Assembly: GCF_014207435.1 (NCBI RefSeq)
Contig: NZ_JACHGH010000001.1
Coordinates: 248,001 to 312,000, forward strand
Source: Salirhabdus euzebyi
GTDB taxonomy: Bacteria; Bacillota; Bacilli; Bacillales; Alkalibacillaceae
DNA length: 64,000 nucleotides
Reading direction: 5' to 3'
Below the pieces are notes generated by a model that was not told the DNA's origin, made no database searches, and saw nothing but the letters and a program-made list of their open reading frames with translations. Below are positions 7,687 to 17,431 of this stretch, piece by piece. The position numbers were made by a program, and so were the translations under genes. Every line of letters begins with the position of its first letter. Position 1 is the stretch's first letter.

Positions 7687-9432
7687 ATGTTTACTGTTTT
7701 TCGGAAATTAGCTTGGTTTTTTAAAGAACAATGGTTGCGTTATAGTTTAGCAATCTTTGCACTTATAGTAGTAAGTTTTATCGATCTTATTCCACCAAAA
7801 TTAATCGGGATGGCTATAGATGACATTCAGTACAATCAATTAACACCAGAGAGGCTTTCAGAAATTCTACTCATGTTTGGAGCACTAATAGTCGCTAGTT
7901 ATAGTATTACCTTTTTCTGGGACTATACTTTATTTGGGCGAGCAATTTTATTAGAAAGAAAAATGCGTACAAAACTAATGGGACATTTTTTCAAAATGAC
8001 ACCGAGATTTTTTGGCCGATATCGAACGGGAGATTTAATGGCCCGTTCTACTAATGATTTGAAAGCGATCATGATGACTTCCGGTTTTGGAATTTTAACC
8101 TTAGTTGATTCAACTGTATTTATGACGATGATTATTTTATTAATGGTGTTCACCATTAACTGGCAACTGACGCTAGCAGCTCTCATACCACTACCTATTA
8201 TGGCTTATCTTATTCATAAATATGGGAAAGCAATCCATGAAAGGTTTATGAAGGCACAATCTTCGTTTAGTGATTTAAATAATTACACATTAGAATCTAT
8301 CAGAGGTGTACGGGTCATTCGTGCTTTTGTTCAAGAAAGGCAGGATCAAAGTGAGTTTGCTCATTTAACGGAGGATGTTTTCCAAAAGAACGTAGATGTG
8401 GCTAGAATGGATGCTTTCTTTGAACCAACGATAAAAGTACTTGTTGGTTTAGCGTATACAATTGGCTTAGGCTACGGTGCCATTATGGTATTTGAAAACA
8501 AAATTTCGTTAGGGGAACTTGTAACGTTTAACGTTTATCTTGGTATGTTGATTTGGCCAATGTTTGCTATTGGAGAACTGATAAATGTGATGCAAAGAGG
8601 GAATGCCTCGCTGGATCGAGTGGATGAAATATTAAATCAAGAACCAGATGTTTCGGATCCAGACACGGCAAAAACGATTGAAATACCAGAAACAGTTCAA
8701 TTTTTAGATGTCTCCTTTCGTTACCCGGAAGCAGAGGGATTACAACTATCCAACATAAACTTGTCGATAAAACGTGGTCATACTGTTGGTATTGTTGGAA
8801 AAACAGGTGCTGGGAAATCAACACTGTTTAGACAGTTGCTACGGGAATATAAACCACCAGGTGGGAAAGTGTTCATAAATGGTATCCCTATCCAGGAATT
8901 TACATTAGATGAGACTCGAGGGTGGATTGGATATGTTCCACAAGATCACGTGTTATTTTCTAAAACAGTCAAAGAAAACCTTTTATTTGGATGTGAGAAA
9001 CGTTCCGATGAAGATATTAACCGGATATTAAAGTCTGCATCTTTAAAAGAGGATATAGATAATTTGCCTAATGGAATAGAAACAATTGTTGGGGAAAGTG
9101 GCGTTACTCTATCTGGTGGTCAAAAGCAGCGTGTTTCTCTAGCAAGGGCTTTACTGATGGATCCAGAAATTTTAATTCTTGATGACTCATTATCTGCTGT
9201 AGATGGGAAAACAGAAGCAAAAATTATTGCACATTTAAAACAGGAGAGAAAAGAGCGCACGACCCTTATTTCTGCACATCGATTGTCAGCTGTAAAACAT
9301 GCGGATGAAATCATTGTGTTAGAGGATGGAAAAATAGTGGAGCGAGGTACTCATAATCAGCTTATGAATAATAATGGCTGGTATAAAACCCAGTATGATA
9401 TTCAGCAAATGGAAGGGGAGGTGGATAACTAA
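7687..9432 (+). CDS. bmrC: ABC multidrug exporter subunit, BmrC/YheI-like
   Basis: A 581-residue half-transporter: six-helix ABC exporter membrane domain (about residues 1-310) then a nucleotide-binding domain. Walker A GKTGAGKST is near residue 371, signature LSGGQKQR near 475 and Walker B near 496. The position after Walker B is Asp (LDDS) rather than catalytic Glu, the hallmark of the subunit carrying the degenerate ATP site in heterodimeric exporters such as BmrC/BmrD. Its stop overlaps the next start (TAATG), implying coupled translation. The leader attenuator upstream suggests induction by translation inhibitors. Confidence 0.9.
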   Translation: MFTVFRKLAWFFKEQWLRYSLAIFALIVVSFIDLIPPKLIGMAIDDIQYNQLTPERLSEILLMFGALIVASYSITFFWDYTLFGRAILLERKMRTKLMGHFFKMTPRFFGRYRTGDLMARSTNDLKAIMMTSGFGILTLVDSTVFMTMIILLMVFTINWQLTLAALIPLPIMAYLIHKYGKAIHERFMKAQSSFSDLNNYTLESIRGVRVIRAFVQERQDQSEFAHLTEDVFQKNVDVARMDAFFEPTIKVLVGLAYTIGLGYGAIMVFENKISLGELVTFNVYLGMLIWPMFAIGELINVMQRGNASLDRVDEILNQEPDVSDPDTAKTIEIPETVQFLDVSFRYPEAEGLQLSNINLSIKRGHTVGIVGKTGAGKSTLFRQLLREYKPPGGKVFINGIPIQEFTLDETRGWIGYVPQDHVLFSKTVKENLLFGCEKRSDEDINRILKSASLKEDIDNLPNGIETIVGESGVTLSGGQKQRVSLARALLMDPEILILDDSLSAVDGKTEAKIIAHLKQERKERTTLISAHRLSAVKHADEIIVLEDGKIVERGTHNQLMNNNGWYKTQYDIQQMEGEVDN

Positions 9433-11465
9433 TGAGTAAAAGGACAACAGAAAGACAATTATTCGATTATGCCATGACTAGTAAAAAATCTATTAGTTTA
9501 GGACTTTGTTGTTTAATTATTGCGGTAGCTTTGGAATTAACAGGTCCTTTTATAGCAAAGCATGTGATTGATAATCATATTGTCGGCATTCAAGCTCACT
9601 GGGCAGAAGTAACGGAAAATGATGATAAATATACCGTTTCGTTTCAAGGCAATTATTTGAAAAGGCAAGACCGCTTAACGAATTCCGATGAAGTTATCCA
9701 TACTAACACCCTTTTGCAAAGTGGAAGAGATTATTATTTTGTCAATGATAATGTACCTATAAACGGAAATGTGTCGGTTATAAATGAGAACACCTTAAAA
9801 ATTGAAACACCTGACAACATCGAGGAAGTGGAGGCTACTTCTTTATCCGTTACAGATTTATATGCTTTTTTTAAGCCGGAAATTAGACCGATATTCACGT
9901 TACTATTTATTTATATAGGTTTAATTATGATTGCCTCTGTCTTCCAATATTTAAAAACGTACTTATTACAAGTATCATCAAATAAAGTCATTCAAACGAT
10001 GAGGAATGATGTGTTTGAACACATCCACCGTTTACCTGTTCGGTACTTTGTTAACAGACCAGCAGGAAAAATTGTCGCAAGAGTAACGAATGATACAGAA
10101 GCGATTAGAGAGCTATATGTAAAAGTATTAGAAACCTTTGTGAATGGCTTTATTTACATGACTGGTATTTTTATCGCTTTGTTTTTGTTAAACGTAAAGT
10201 TAGCTTTTATCTGTCTCCTTTTGTTACCAATTATGGTTGTATGGATGAAATTATATAAAAACTATGCTGGTAATTTTAATCGGATCATTCGTTCGACGAT
10301 TAGTGAAATTAATGGAAAAATTAATGAATCTATTCAGGGGATGCCAATTATCCAAGCTTTTAGAAGAACAAAAGCAACCCAAGAAGAATTTGAAGAAATG
10401 AATTATCGTCACTTTCATTATCAAATGAAATTGAATAAACTAAATGCTTTCACATCTTTTAATCTAGTTAATGTATTAAGGAATTTAGCTTTTGTAGCTT
10501 TCATTTGGTATTTTGGGGGAGCTTCTTTGTCTACAGGAGGATTAATTTCTGCAGGTGTTCTTTATGCATTTGTTGACTATTTAACAAGGCTATTCGAGCC
10601 AGTTAATCAAATTGTTAATCAATTACCTCATTTAGAACAGGCCCGTGTAGCAGGGGCAAGAGTGTTTGAGTTATTGGATGAGTCTGGTGAAGATGTTGAT
10701 AATAAACCAATTACGAAATATAAAGGTGACGTCCGTTTTCGAAATGTTTGGTTTGCTTATGAGGAAGACGATTTTATTATAAAAGATATGTCTTTCTGTG
10801 TGAAGGCAGGGCAAACTGCTGCTTTTGTCGGGCATACAGGATCTGGTAAAAGCTCTATTATGAATCTTCTTTTTCGCTTTTATGACCCGCAAAAAGGTGT
10901 CATTGAAATAGATGGGCTGGATACGAAGCAGCTTTCCAGGCAGCAAGTTCGCAGTCATATCGGAATTGTATTGCAGGATCCCTTTATTTTTACAGGGACC
11001 ATTTTATCAAATATTACGCTAAATAATCCTGCTATTTCGAGAGAGAAGGCTGTTGCCGCTTTACAGGCAGTAGGGGCAGACCAGTTTATTAAAAAACTAC
11101 CGAAACAATATGATCAACCAGTTAGAGAAAGTGGTACACAATTTTCGACTGGACAACGTCAGCTACTATCGTTTGCACGGGCTTTGGCATATGACCCAGC
11201 TATTCTCATACTTGATGAAGCAACTGCAAATATTGATACGGAAACAGAAGGGTTAATTCAAGATGCAATGGCTGTTTTGAAACGAGGACGTACAACATTA
11301 GTAATTGCGCATCGACTTTCAACCATTCAACAAGCAGACCAAATTTTTGTACTAGAACGTGGTAAAATAATAGAAAAAGGTACACATGTAGAATTGCTTC
11401 AACAAAATGGAAACTATTTGCAAATGTACGAAATGCAACAAGGGAAATTATCTATTACCACATAA
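9432..11465 (+). CDS. bmrD: ABC multidrug exporter subunit, BmrD/YheH-like
   Basis: A 677-residue partner half-transporter. About 100 extra residues lie between the first and second membrane helices (roughly 45-145), matching the extracellular domain of BmrD. The nucleotide-binding domain has Walker A GHTGSGKSS near 467, a degenerate signature FSTGQRQ near 571 and Walker B with a canonical LDEATANID. Paired with the upstream subunit, one ATP site is consensus and one degenerate, which is the expected complementary pattern. The start overlaps the preceding stop by one base. Confidence 0.9.
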   Translation: MSKRTTERQLFDYAMTSKKSISLGLCCLIIAVALELTGPFIAKHVIDNHIVGIQAHWAEVTENDDKYTVSFQGNYLKRQDRLTNSDEVIHTNTLLQSGRDYYFVNDNVPINGNVSVINENTLKIETPDNIEEVEATSLSVTDLYAFFKPEIRPIFTLLFIYIGLIMIASVFQYLKTYLLQVSSNKVIQTMRNDVFEHIHRLPVRYFVNRPAGKIVARVTNDTEAIRELYVKVLETFVNGFIYMTGIFIALFLLNVKLAFICLLLLPIMVVWMKLYKNYAGNFNRIIRSTISEINGKINESIQGMPIIQAFRRTKATQEEFEEMNYRHFHYQMKLNKLNAFTSFNLVNVLRNLAFVAFIWYFGGASLSTGGLISAGVLYAFVDYLTRLFEPVNQIVNQLPHLEQARVAGARVFELLDESGEDVDNKPITKYKGDVRFRNVWFAYEEDDFIIKDMSFCVKAGQTAAFVGHTGSGKSSIMNLLFRFYDPQKGVIEIDGLDTKQLSRQQVRSHIGIVLQDPFIFTGTILSNITLNNPAISREKAVAALQAVGADQFIKKLPKQYDQPVRESGTQFSTGQRQLLSFARALAYDPAILILDEATANIDTETEGLIQDAMAVLKRGRTTLVIAHRLSTIQQADQIFVLERGKIIEKGTHVELLQQNGNYLQMYEMQQGKLSITT

Positions 11466-11493
11466 ACGTAACTAGTTCAAAGGGGAGTCCGAA

Positions 11494-12330
11494 ATGGATG
11501 ACGAAAAAAAAATACCAGAGACCATAGATGAAACAGATTTGTACGAGGATATTGAAGAAGAGGAAATGTACGATATTATTCAAGAAGAAAGAAAAAAGAT
11601 TCGTCATAAAGTTCAGGACGAAGAAAAGCCGAAACGCCCCTTTCCGAAGTGGGTGTTTTGGCTAATTGCGATTTTTATGTTATTAAACGTTGTTTCCATG
11701 TTACCAAGCTCCTTTTCGTTGCCTGTTATTGATTTTTTGAAAACATCAGCTAAACTGTCTGCGCTCGAGGAAATTGATGATTATCAGGAATCTGTCGTAG
11801 TAGTGGAAACAGGGGACGGCAAAGGAACAGGCTTTTCCATTTCACCTGATGGATATATTTTAACGAATCATCATGTGATCGATAGTGGTACGTATTTGGG
11901 TGTAGCTTTTCCAGACCATGGATTATTTGAAGCAGAGAAAATAGCGGAGTATCCAGAGCTTGATCTTGCCTTATTAAAGGTAGAGGGAGAAGATTTGCCG
12001 TATTTATCATTGGCACCTTCTACTTCCTTTGAACCGAATGAGCATATTTATTTTATTGGTAATCCATTAAATTTTAATGGTATTGCTAATGAAGGGGAAG
12101 TGTTAGGTTACACAAATTCTTCAGGGATTGAAGGAGATGTATTAATGCTTAAGGCTCCTGTTTATAGAGGGAATAGTGGTAGTCCTGTCATCAATAGTGA
12201 CGGTGAAGTGATTGCTGTAGTCTATGCTACGGGGAGACGAGATGGCGTTGGGAAAGTGGGCCTTGCCATACCAATTTCTTATTTTCATGAGAAGGAAGAA
12301 TCTATGCTTATTGAAATTAGTAAGGAGTAG
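11494..12330 (+). CDS. membrane-anchored trypsin-like serine protease without PDZ domain
   Basis: A 278-residue protein with an acidic and charged cytosolic N-terminus (residues 1-50), one transmembrane helix (about 53-72) and an extracytoplasmic S1-family domain related to HtrA proteases. The catalytic triad is readable as His127 (TNHHV), Asp157 (ELDLALLKV) and Ser228 (RGNSGSP). The PDZ domain usual in HtrA is absent, so regulation by peptide binding is unlikely. It starts 29 bp after the exporter gene with an AGGGGAG site, so readthrough is possible. Substrates are unknown. Confidence 0.85.
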   Translation: MDDEKKIPETIDETDLYEDIEEEEMYDIIQEERKKIRHKVQDEEKPKRPFPKWVFWLIAIFMLLNVVSMLPSSFSLPVIDFLKTSAKLSALEEIDDYQESVVVVETGDGKGTGFSISPDGYILTNHHVIDSGTYLGVAFPDHGLFEAEKIAEYPELDLALLKVEGEDLPYLSLAPSTSFEPNEHIYFIGNPLNFNGIANEGEVLGYTNSSGIEGDVLMLKAPVYRGNSGSPVINSDGEVIAVVYATGRRDGVGKVGLAIPISYFHEKEESMLIEISKE

Positions 12331-12420
12331 GGAAGATTTACTATAGATTGTGTGGACTATGTATTGTATTATTTTTAAAACGTCGCAATCACCATTTTGA
12401 GCAAAATTTTTATTTTAATG

Positions 12421-12449
12421 ACCCCCAGTTTTGGATGTGATCATACGAA
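12421..12449 (+). promoter_or_regulatory. probable SigI-type autoregulatory promoter
   Basis: ACCCCC (12421-12426) and CGAA (12446-12449) match the -35 and -10 motifs described for B. subtilis SigI promoters and lie just before sigI, which is known to autoregulate. The spacer of 19 bp is long, so this stays tentative. Confidence 0.5.
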
Positions 12450-12477
12450 TAATATTATTGTTTGGAGGTGATAAAGG

Positions 12478-13218
12478 TTGATCGAACGTCTCATGAGAAA
12501 AAAGCAAAAACTATCCTTAGAAGATCAAGTTTTATTAGCTCAAAATGGTGACAGCGGAATGAGAAATCAATTATTGAAACAATATCAACCTTTTATTGCC
12601 AAAAGCGTTTCGGAGGTTTGCAAAAAATTTATTGACCCGAAACAAGATGATGAATTTAGTATTGGATTAATTGCTTTTAATCGTGCAATTGATTCCTATT
12701 CTGATGAAAAAGGTAGCTCGTTTTTGTCCTTTGCTAAATTAGTAGTAAAACGCAAAGTGATTGATTATTTGCGGAGTGAAAATAATAAAGGGATTCACAT
12801 CTCGATTAATCAAACGAATGAAGATGATGATCAATTAGAGAATCCTCAAGAAGTGAAAATAGCAAAGGAAAAATATGAACAATCAACCGAAGAATGGCTT
12901 AGAAAAGAAGAGATTATAGAATACAGTAAGCAATTAATTGATTATAAGATTACGTTTCAAGAATTAACAAAGGTTTCTCCAAAGCATGTTGATGCGAGGG
13001 AATCGGCTATTTTAGTTGCTAAAACAATTTATAAAGAGGCGGAACTTCGGGCTTATGTGGAGGAGAAGAAACGTCTTCCGATGAAAGAACTTGTTCAATA
13101 TGTAGATGTTAGTAGAAAGACATTGGAGCGGAACAGAAAATACATTTTAGCTATTTTTATTATTTTATGCGGAGATTATGTTTTTTTAAAAGAGTATATT
13201 AAGGGGGTGGATCTGTGA
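12478..13218 (+). CDS. sigI: RNA polymerase sigma factor SigI
   Basis: A 246-residue sigma-70-like factor of the SigI group, which in B. subtilis responds to heat and cell-wall stress. Residues 50-110 hold the region 2 core (DDEFSIGLIAFNRAIDSY, then FLSFAKLVVKRKVIDYLR) and the C-terminus has a helix-turn-helix-like segment (LVQYVDVSRKTLERNRKYI). TTG start after TTTGGAGGTGATAAAGG. Its stop overlaps the GTG of the downstream anti-sigma gene, the normal sigI-rsgI arrangement, and a SigI-like promoter precedes it. Confidence 0.93.
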   Translation: MIERLMRKKQKLSLEDQVLLAQNGDSGMRNQLLKQYQPFIAKSVSEVCKKFIDPKQDDEFSIGLIAFNRAIDSYSDEKGSSFLSFAKLVVKRKVIDYLRSENNKGIHISINQTNEDDDQLENPQEVKIAKEKYEQSTEEWLRKEEIIEYSKQLIDYKITFQELTKVSPKHVDARESAILVAKTIYKEAELRAYVEEKKRLPMKELVQYVDVSRKTLERNRKYILAIFIILCGDYVFLKEYIKGVDL

Positions 13219-14363
13219 GAAAAGGGATAGTAATGGAAACAAATGCAAGCAAAGTTATTGTTATGGATAAAGATGGATCATTTCATAACGCTAAACGCGA
13301 GAAAAACAAAAGCTATGCGTTAGGACAGGAAATAGAATTTATCCCCGCGCGTTCGGGCAGTTTTTCACAGATCTTTTCTTTTCTAAATATACGTATTGTC
13401 GCTCCAGTTTTAGCAATGCTGCTGCTTGTATTTGTTCCTTTCGTGCTTAATCAATCTAATACAGCTTTTGCCTATGTGAATGTTGATATTAATCCAAGCT
13501 TGCAATTAGTTGTCAATAAAGACTTAGAGGTAATAAAAATTACTGCACTTAATGATGACGGAGAAAAAGTGAAACAAGATTTAACAGGCTGGAAAAAAGA
13601 ATCCGTTGATAAAGTAATGAAATTAATTTTGGAAGAAACAGCACAAGCTGGTTATATGAATGATACGGAAGACGTCTTAGTAGGCGTTAGTTATGTAAAA
13701 GAATCGGAAAAGAATATGGAAATAACAAATAAAATAGATGCATCATTGAAAAACGAAGAAGAAGAAAAGCTCTCTATTACCACTTTTGAAGTTCCGGAAG
13801 AAATAAGAGAAAAAGCCGAACAAGAGAAAGTATCGATGAACTTTTTATATGCACAAGATGTGGTCGAACAAGTGTTAGAAGCACATCCTGATGGAGATAA
13901 TGAAAACAACGAAACAAATTCTGTTCATGAGGCAATTTTAGAAAAGTTTCTTTTGGATGAGAATAAAAAAGGAAAAGCCCTTCCACCTGGACTTCAAAAG
14001 AAATTAGAAGAAAAGCAGAAAAATGAAAATGAAAATGATGTTCCACCTGGACATGAAAATAAAGATAAAGATGAAGGAAAAGGAAATGGTAATAACGGAA
14101 ATAATGGTAATAGCGATAATAATGCAGATAACGGAAATAAGGGTAATAATGGTAACAAAGGAAACAACGGAAATAATGGGAATGGGAACGAAGATCAAGG
14201 AAAAGGGAACAATGATGACTTTGTTCCACCAGGACAACAGAAAGATGGCCCACCAGGATCGGGAAAAGGGAAAAATGATGAAGCTCAAACAGAACATTTC
14301 CCAACAGAGACTGTTAACCGTGTTTTGAAAAATTTGTTGCCTACATTAGCATTTTCTAATTAG
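13215..14363 (+). CDS. rsgI: anti-sigma-I factor RsgI
   Basis: A 382-residue single-pass protein that holds SigI inactive. The N-terminal RsgI domain (residues 1-50) is cytosolic, the helix at about 57-77 spans the membrane, and a conserved external segment with AYVNVDINPSLQLVVN follows. From about residue 250 the sequence becomes a low-complexity tail rich in Asn, Gly, Lys and Asp with repeated PPG motifs, ending in a short ordered stretch. GTG start overlapping sigI by 4 bp. The tail probably reaches into the cell wall; its ligand is unknown. Confidence 0.92.
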   Translation: MRKGIVMETNASKVIVMDKDGSFHNAKREKNKSYALGQEIEFIPARSGSFSQIFSFLNIRIVAPVLAMLLLVFVPFVLNQSNTAFAYVNVDINPSLQLVVNKDLEVIKITALNDDGEKVKQDLTGWKKESVDKVMKLILEETAQAGYMNDTEDVLVGVSYVKESEKNMEITNKIDASLKNEEEEKLSITTFEVPEEIREKAEQEKVSMNFLYAQDVVEQVLEAHPDGDNENNETNSVHEAILEKFLLDENKKGKALPPGLQKKLEEKQKNENENDVPPGHENKDKDEGKGNGNNGNNGNSDNNADNGNKGNNGNKGNNGNNGNGNEDQGKGNNDDFVPPGQQKDGPPGSGKGKNDEAQTEHFPTETVNRVLKNLLPTLAFSN

Positions 14364-14381
14364 ACAATAACATATAAAGAG

Positions 14382-14421
14382 CACATCCCTAGTAGAATTA
14401 CTATGGGGTGTGTTTTTGTTT
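14382..14421 (+). terminator. terminator after rsgI
   Basis: CACATCCCTAGTA (from 14382) pairs imperfectly with TACTATGGGGTGTG (14399-14412), followed by T-rich sequence. Confidence 0.7.
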
Positions 14422-14518
14422 TACTTTAAGAAAGTTTAACTTTGTTAAAGGATTAAAGTATAAGAAAAACTAAGGCTTTCGCCATAAGGACTTGGCGACA
14501 AGCCAAGTTTTTCTAATA
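14422..14518. repeat. structured dispersed repeat, copy 1
   Basis: About 97 bp that recur at 39276-39374 with some ten differences. It contains a small hairpin GGC-TTTC-GCC and a stem ACTTGGC (14490-14496) / GCCAAGT (14502-14508) with loop GACAA followed by T residues. In the other copy one base pair of the stem is replaced by another complementary pair. Both copies sit directly behind a terminator. Family unknown to me. Confidence 0.7.
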
Positions 14519-14609
14519 CATAAATTTTAAGTTTTCTAAAATTACCCTTACCGAAAAGAGTTAACAGATATATAATAGGTAAGTAGTAAAAAGATAAGGG
14601 GAGTGCGAG

Positions 14610-16178
14610 ATGGATCAAAATCAAAGAGGAAACAAAAAAGGGTTAATCTGGATAGTCTCGATTATACTCGTATTTGGTATTGGGGCAATTGGCGTTTTTG
14701 CATATAACCAATTAGTTACAAAGAATCCAATGGTTCAATATGTTAATGCTGAGAAAAATACATTTGAAGAAGCTTGGGACTATTATGATGAGTATTATGG
14801 TGATTCTAAAGTACTAAGTGAAAGACTACTGAAAGAAGCTTATGAGTCATCATCAACATTTACTGCTGACACACAATTACCTGCACAACTAGGGCAATCA
14901 GACCCTATGATAGGAATGGTACAAGGTATCGTTTCTTCTATTAGTTTGAACACAGAAACGAAAGTAAAGCCATCGACAAAGGAATTCTATGCTGGGGTGG
15001 ATTTATCTTTACAAGGAAGTAGTTTGTTAGATGGAAATGTATATCAAAATGAAGAAATTACTAGTTTTCAAGTACCAGCGTTGTATGACAAATATTTTGT
15101 CTTAGAAAATAACGGATTAGGAGATTACTTGCGTCAAGCTGGAGCATATGAAGTTCCGTTTGAAGAAATTCCTAATATTATTGAACTTCAACAAGAAACG
15201 TTGACTGCTGAGCAATTAAAGGAAATGGTTAGAGAATATTTAACTTTCTTGAAGGACTATGTTTCTGAGGAGAAAGTAAATGTAGAAGACAATGTGAAAT
15301 ATGAAGGAGAAAGTTTTACAAAGCTTTCTGTAAATTTCACAGAAGCTGAAGCACAGCAACTAATTAAAGATTTGTTAACAAAAATTAGAGATGACGAGCG
15401 TTTCCAGTCTCAATTTGGGGATACAGAGCTTCAAAAGGAAGAAATTAATTATTTGATTGATAATGTCAATTTACTTAAATTGCCTAATGGGATTACGTAT
15501 GAAGCGTATATGGATGGTGACTATGTTTCATATAGAACGTTAAGCTTTGACATAACAGATGAAATGGAACAAGATTCCGTGACATTCAGCTTAAATATTA
15601 ACACGCTTATTCAATCTGGTGATAAGTATACGTTTGATTTAGCGTTACACGTTGTTCCTCAGACAGAAGAAGGAGAACTTTCCATCTCCTATAGTGAAAA
15701 TGGAGCTCCTAACAGTGGTGCGTATAACGTGAAGCAAAGTCTTGGCTTCTTATATTTTGACGAGTGGAGTGATGTGGACTTTGCTGTCAATGCGGATACG
15801 AACTATAAGGATAATACGTTAGAAAGCACATTTGACGTTGTTATTAATTCTCCTTATACACAGGACATACCTGAAATTAGCGGATTTATCAAATCTAACG
15901 TCAGCAATGGTAGTAGCAGTGCGGAAAAAGGTTTTGAGTTCGGTATAGATTTAGCGATGATGGATCCAATGATGGGAGACATGAACTTTAATTTCACTAT
16001 CTATGGTGATACAGCAATAAACTTTGCGGATAACCTAGAATTCCCAGCAGTAGCTGAAAATAATTCTGTATATGTATTTGATTTAACTCCACAGGAATTA
16101 GAGCAAATTATGTATGAAATTGAAATGAATGCCATGACTTATTACCAGTCATTCTTTGGCGGCTTTGGTGGTTTTTAA
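14610..16178 (+). CDS. membrane-anchored extracellular protein (DUF6583-like)
   Basis: A 522-residue protein with a short cytosolic N-terminus, one transmembrane helix (about residues 11-32) and a large, acidic, Ser/Thr/Asn-rich external part. It has no cysteine-based lipobox. It resembles a Bacillaceae family labelled DUF6583, an assignment I make from memory. AAGGGGAG lies before the ATG. It is 33 bp upstream of two ABC-2 permease genes and an ATPase gene and probably forms one operon with them, so it may be a substrate-binding or accessory protein of that exporter. Confidence 0.6.
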   Translation: MDQNQRGNKKGLIWIVSIILVFGIGAIGVFAYNQLVTKNPMVQYVNAEKNTFEEAWDYYDEYYGDSKVLSERLLKEAYESSSTFTADTQLPAQLGQSDPMIGMVQGIVSSISLNTETKVKPSTKEFYAGVDLSLQGSSLLDGNVYQNEEITSFQVPALYDKYFVLENNGLGDYLRQAGAYEVPFEEIPNIIELQQETLTAEQLKEMVREYLTFLKDYVSEEKVNVEDNVKYEGESFTKLSVNFTEAEAQQLIKDLLTKIRDDERFQSQFGDTELQKEEINYLIDNVNLLKLPNGITYEAYMDGDYVSYRTLSFDITDEMEQDSVTFSLNINTLIQSGDKYTFDLALHVVPQTEEGELSISYSENGAPNSGAYNVKQSLGFLYFDEWSDVDFAVNADTNYKDNTLESTFDVVINSPYTQDIPEISGFIKSNVSNGSSSAEKGFEFGIDLAMMDPMMGDMNFNFTIYGDTAINFADNLEFPAVAENNSVYVFDLTPQELEQIMYEIEMNAMTYYQSFFGGFGGF

Positions 16179-16210
16179 GATTTAAATGATAGGAAAGGGA
16201 GTAGGTTGTT

Positions 16211-17431
16211 ATGATCAGAACATTGTTTTTTTACAAATGGAAATCGATCATAAAACAACCTGCTCTCTTTTTTGTTATGCTTTTTTTCCCTATCGTTTTG
16301 TTAGGTTCCTTTGCGTATGTTGTATTACAAATGGTGGAGCAAGAGTCTGTAGATAAAATCCAAGTTGCCTATGTAGACTATGACCAAACATTTGAGACAA
16401 AGACCCTCGTTAATCAACTTCAAAATGAAGAAGCGCTTCAAAAAGCAATCGCTATTGTTGATATGTCTGAACAAGAAGCAAAGGCACAATTAGAACAAAA
16501 TAAAGTTGCAGCAATTATTGAAGTTCCTAAGGGGTTTACTGGCGATTTACGAACTGGTACGAACACACCAATAAAGGTCATTACGAATGGTCAACAGCCA
16601 TACCACTCCAAAATGGTTGAAATACTATTAAGTAGCGGTGCCGCTTATATATCAGCAGCGCAAAGTGGAATAAATACCGTTTATGATCTTTACATAAGAG
16701 ACTTAGAAACAAACCGTTCTGAATTTTTACAGCAATTAATCGTTCAATATACGTTGTTCGCTTTAGATCGTAATGATTTGTTTTCAACAGAGGAAGTGAA
16801 GGCGGGGACAACAATTGGTTGGGTACAGCATGGAATAATTAGCTTTATTTTAACTAGTTGTTTGTTATCAGCCATACTTTTTCAAACGTTTGGGAATAGG
16901 CAAGAGGAGCATAGTTTGTTGGATCGACTTCGTGCAATGAATGGTACAAGTTTTTCAATCGTCATAAGTCAATTCTTTACGTATATGTTGTTTTTGTTTA
17001 TCCAATTGACAGTATTAAGTGCACTTTTATCTTTGGTATTTGACATAGAGTGGCTTCTAACTATACAGACATTAATAACATGGTTAATAGCTAGCATCTT
17101 GATAGCATCTATTTTAAGTGTATTAGACAGTATTATTGCTTCTAAGTCCAGTCGTACAGGTCTGTTTACGTTACTAATGATGGTTGGTTTTTTTATAAGT
17201 GGTATCTGGCTTCCTTTACTGTATTTACCAAATTGGATTCAGGAGTTGGCTACTTTTATCCCATTTCATCATCTGTATGCAAGCCTCAAATTTTATATAT
17301 TGTCGGGTGAAGTACCTTTTTCACACTGGTCTATTATCATTTTATTTATTGTTATTGGTCTCGCTGCTATTATCGTTAGGTCATGGATAAAGGAGGGGAA
17401 AGATGGGTACTTATCTTTTTCTTCTAAATAA
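16211..17431 (+). CDS. ABC-2 type exporter permease
   Basis: A 406-residue permease of the ABC-2 type (YhgE/DrrB-like layout): one N-terminal helix, a large external domain (about residues 40-190) and five or six C-terminal helices. AAAGGGAG precedes the ATG. It overlaps the next permease gene by 29 bp. With the following two genes it makes a complete exporter of two different permeases and one ATPase. The substrate is not evident. Confidence 0.82.
   Translation: MIRTLFFYKWKSIIKQPALFFVMLFFPIVLLGSFAYVVLQMVEQESVDKIQVAYVDYDQTFETKTLVNQLQNEEALQKAIAIVDMSEQEAKAQLEQNKVAAIIEVPKGFTGDLRTGTNTPIKVITNGQQPYHSKMVEILLSSGAAYISAAQSGINTVYDLYIRDLETNRSEFLQQLIVQYTLFALDRNDLFSTEEVKAGTTIGWVQHGIISFILTSCLLSAILFQTFGNRQEEHSLLDRLRAMNGTSFSIVISQFFTYMLFLFIQLTVLSALLSLVFDIEWLLTIQTLITWLIASILIASILSVLDSIIASKSSRTGLFTLLMMVGFFISGIWLPLLYLPNWIQELATFIPFHHLYASLKFYILSGEVPFSHWSIIILFIVIGLAAIIVRSWIKEGKDGYLSFSSK

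Noticed and set aside
12421-12426. Shared ACCCCC motif with the carbonic anhydrase leader (5824-5829) as a sign of SigI control there
   Set aside because: In the leader the motif is part of a hairpin on the opposite orientation and no CGAA -10 element is suitably placed.
13777-14304. Long antisense frame opposite rsgI
   Set aside because: It is rich in Tyr, His, Phe and Leu, as expected from the complement of the Asn/Gly/Lys repeats, and lacks a ribosome binding site; a shadow frame.
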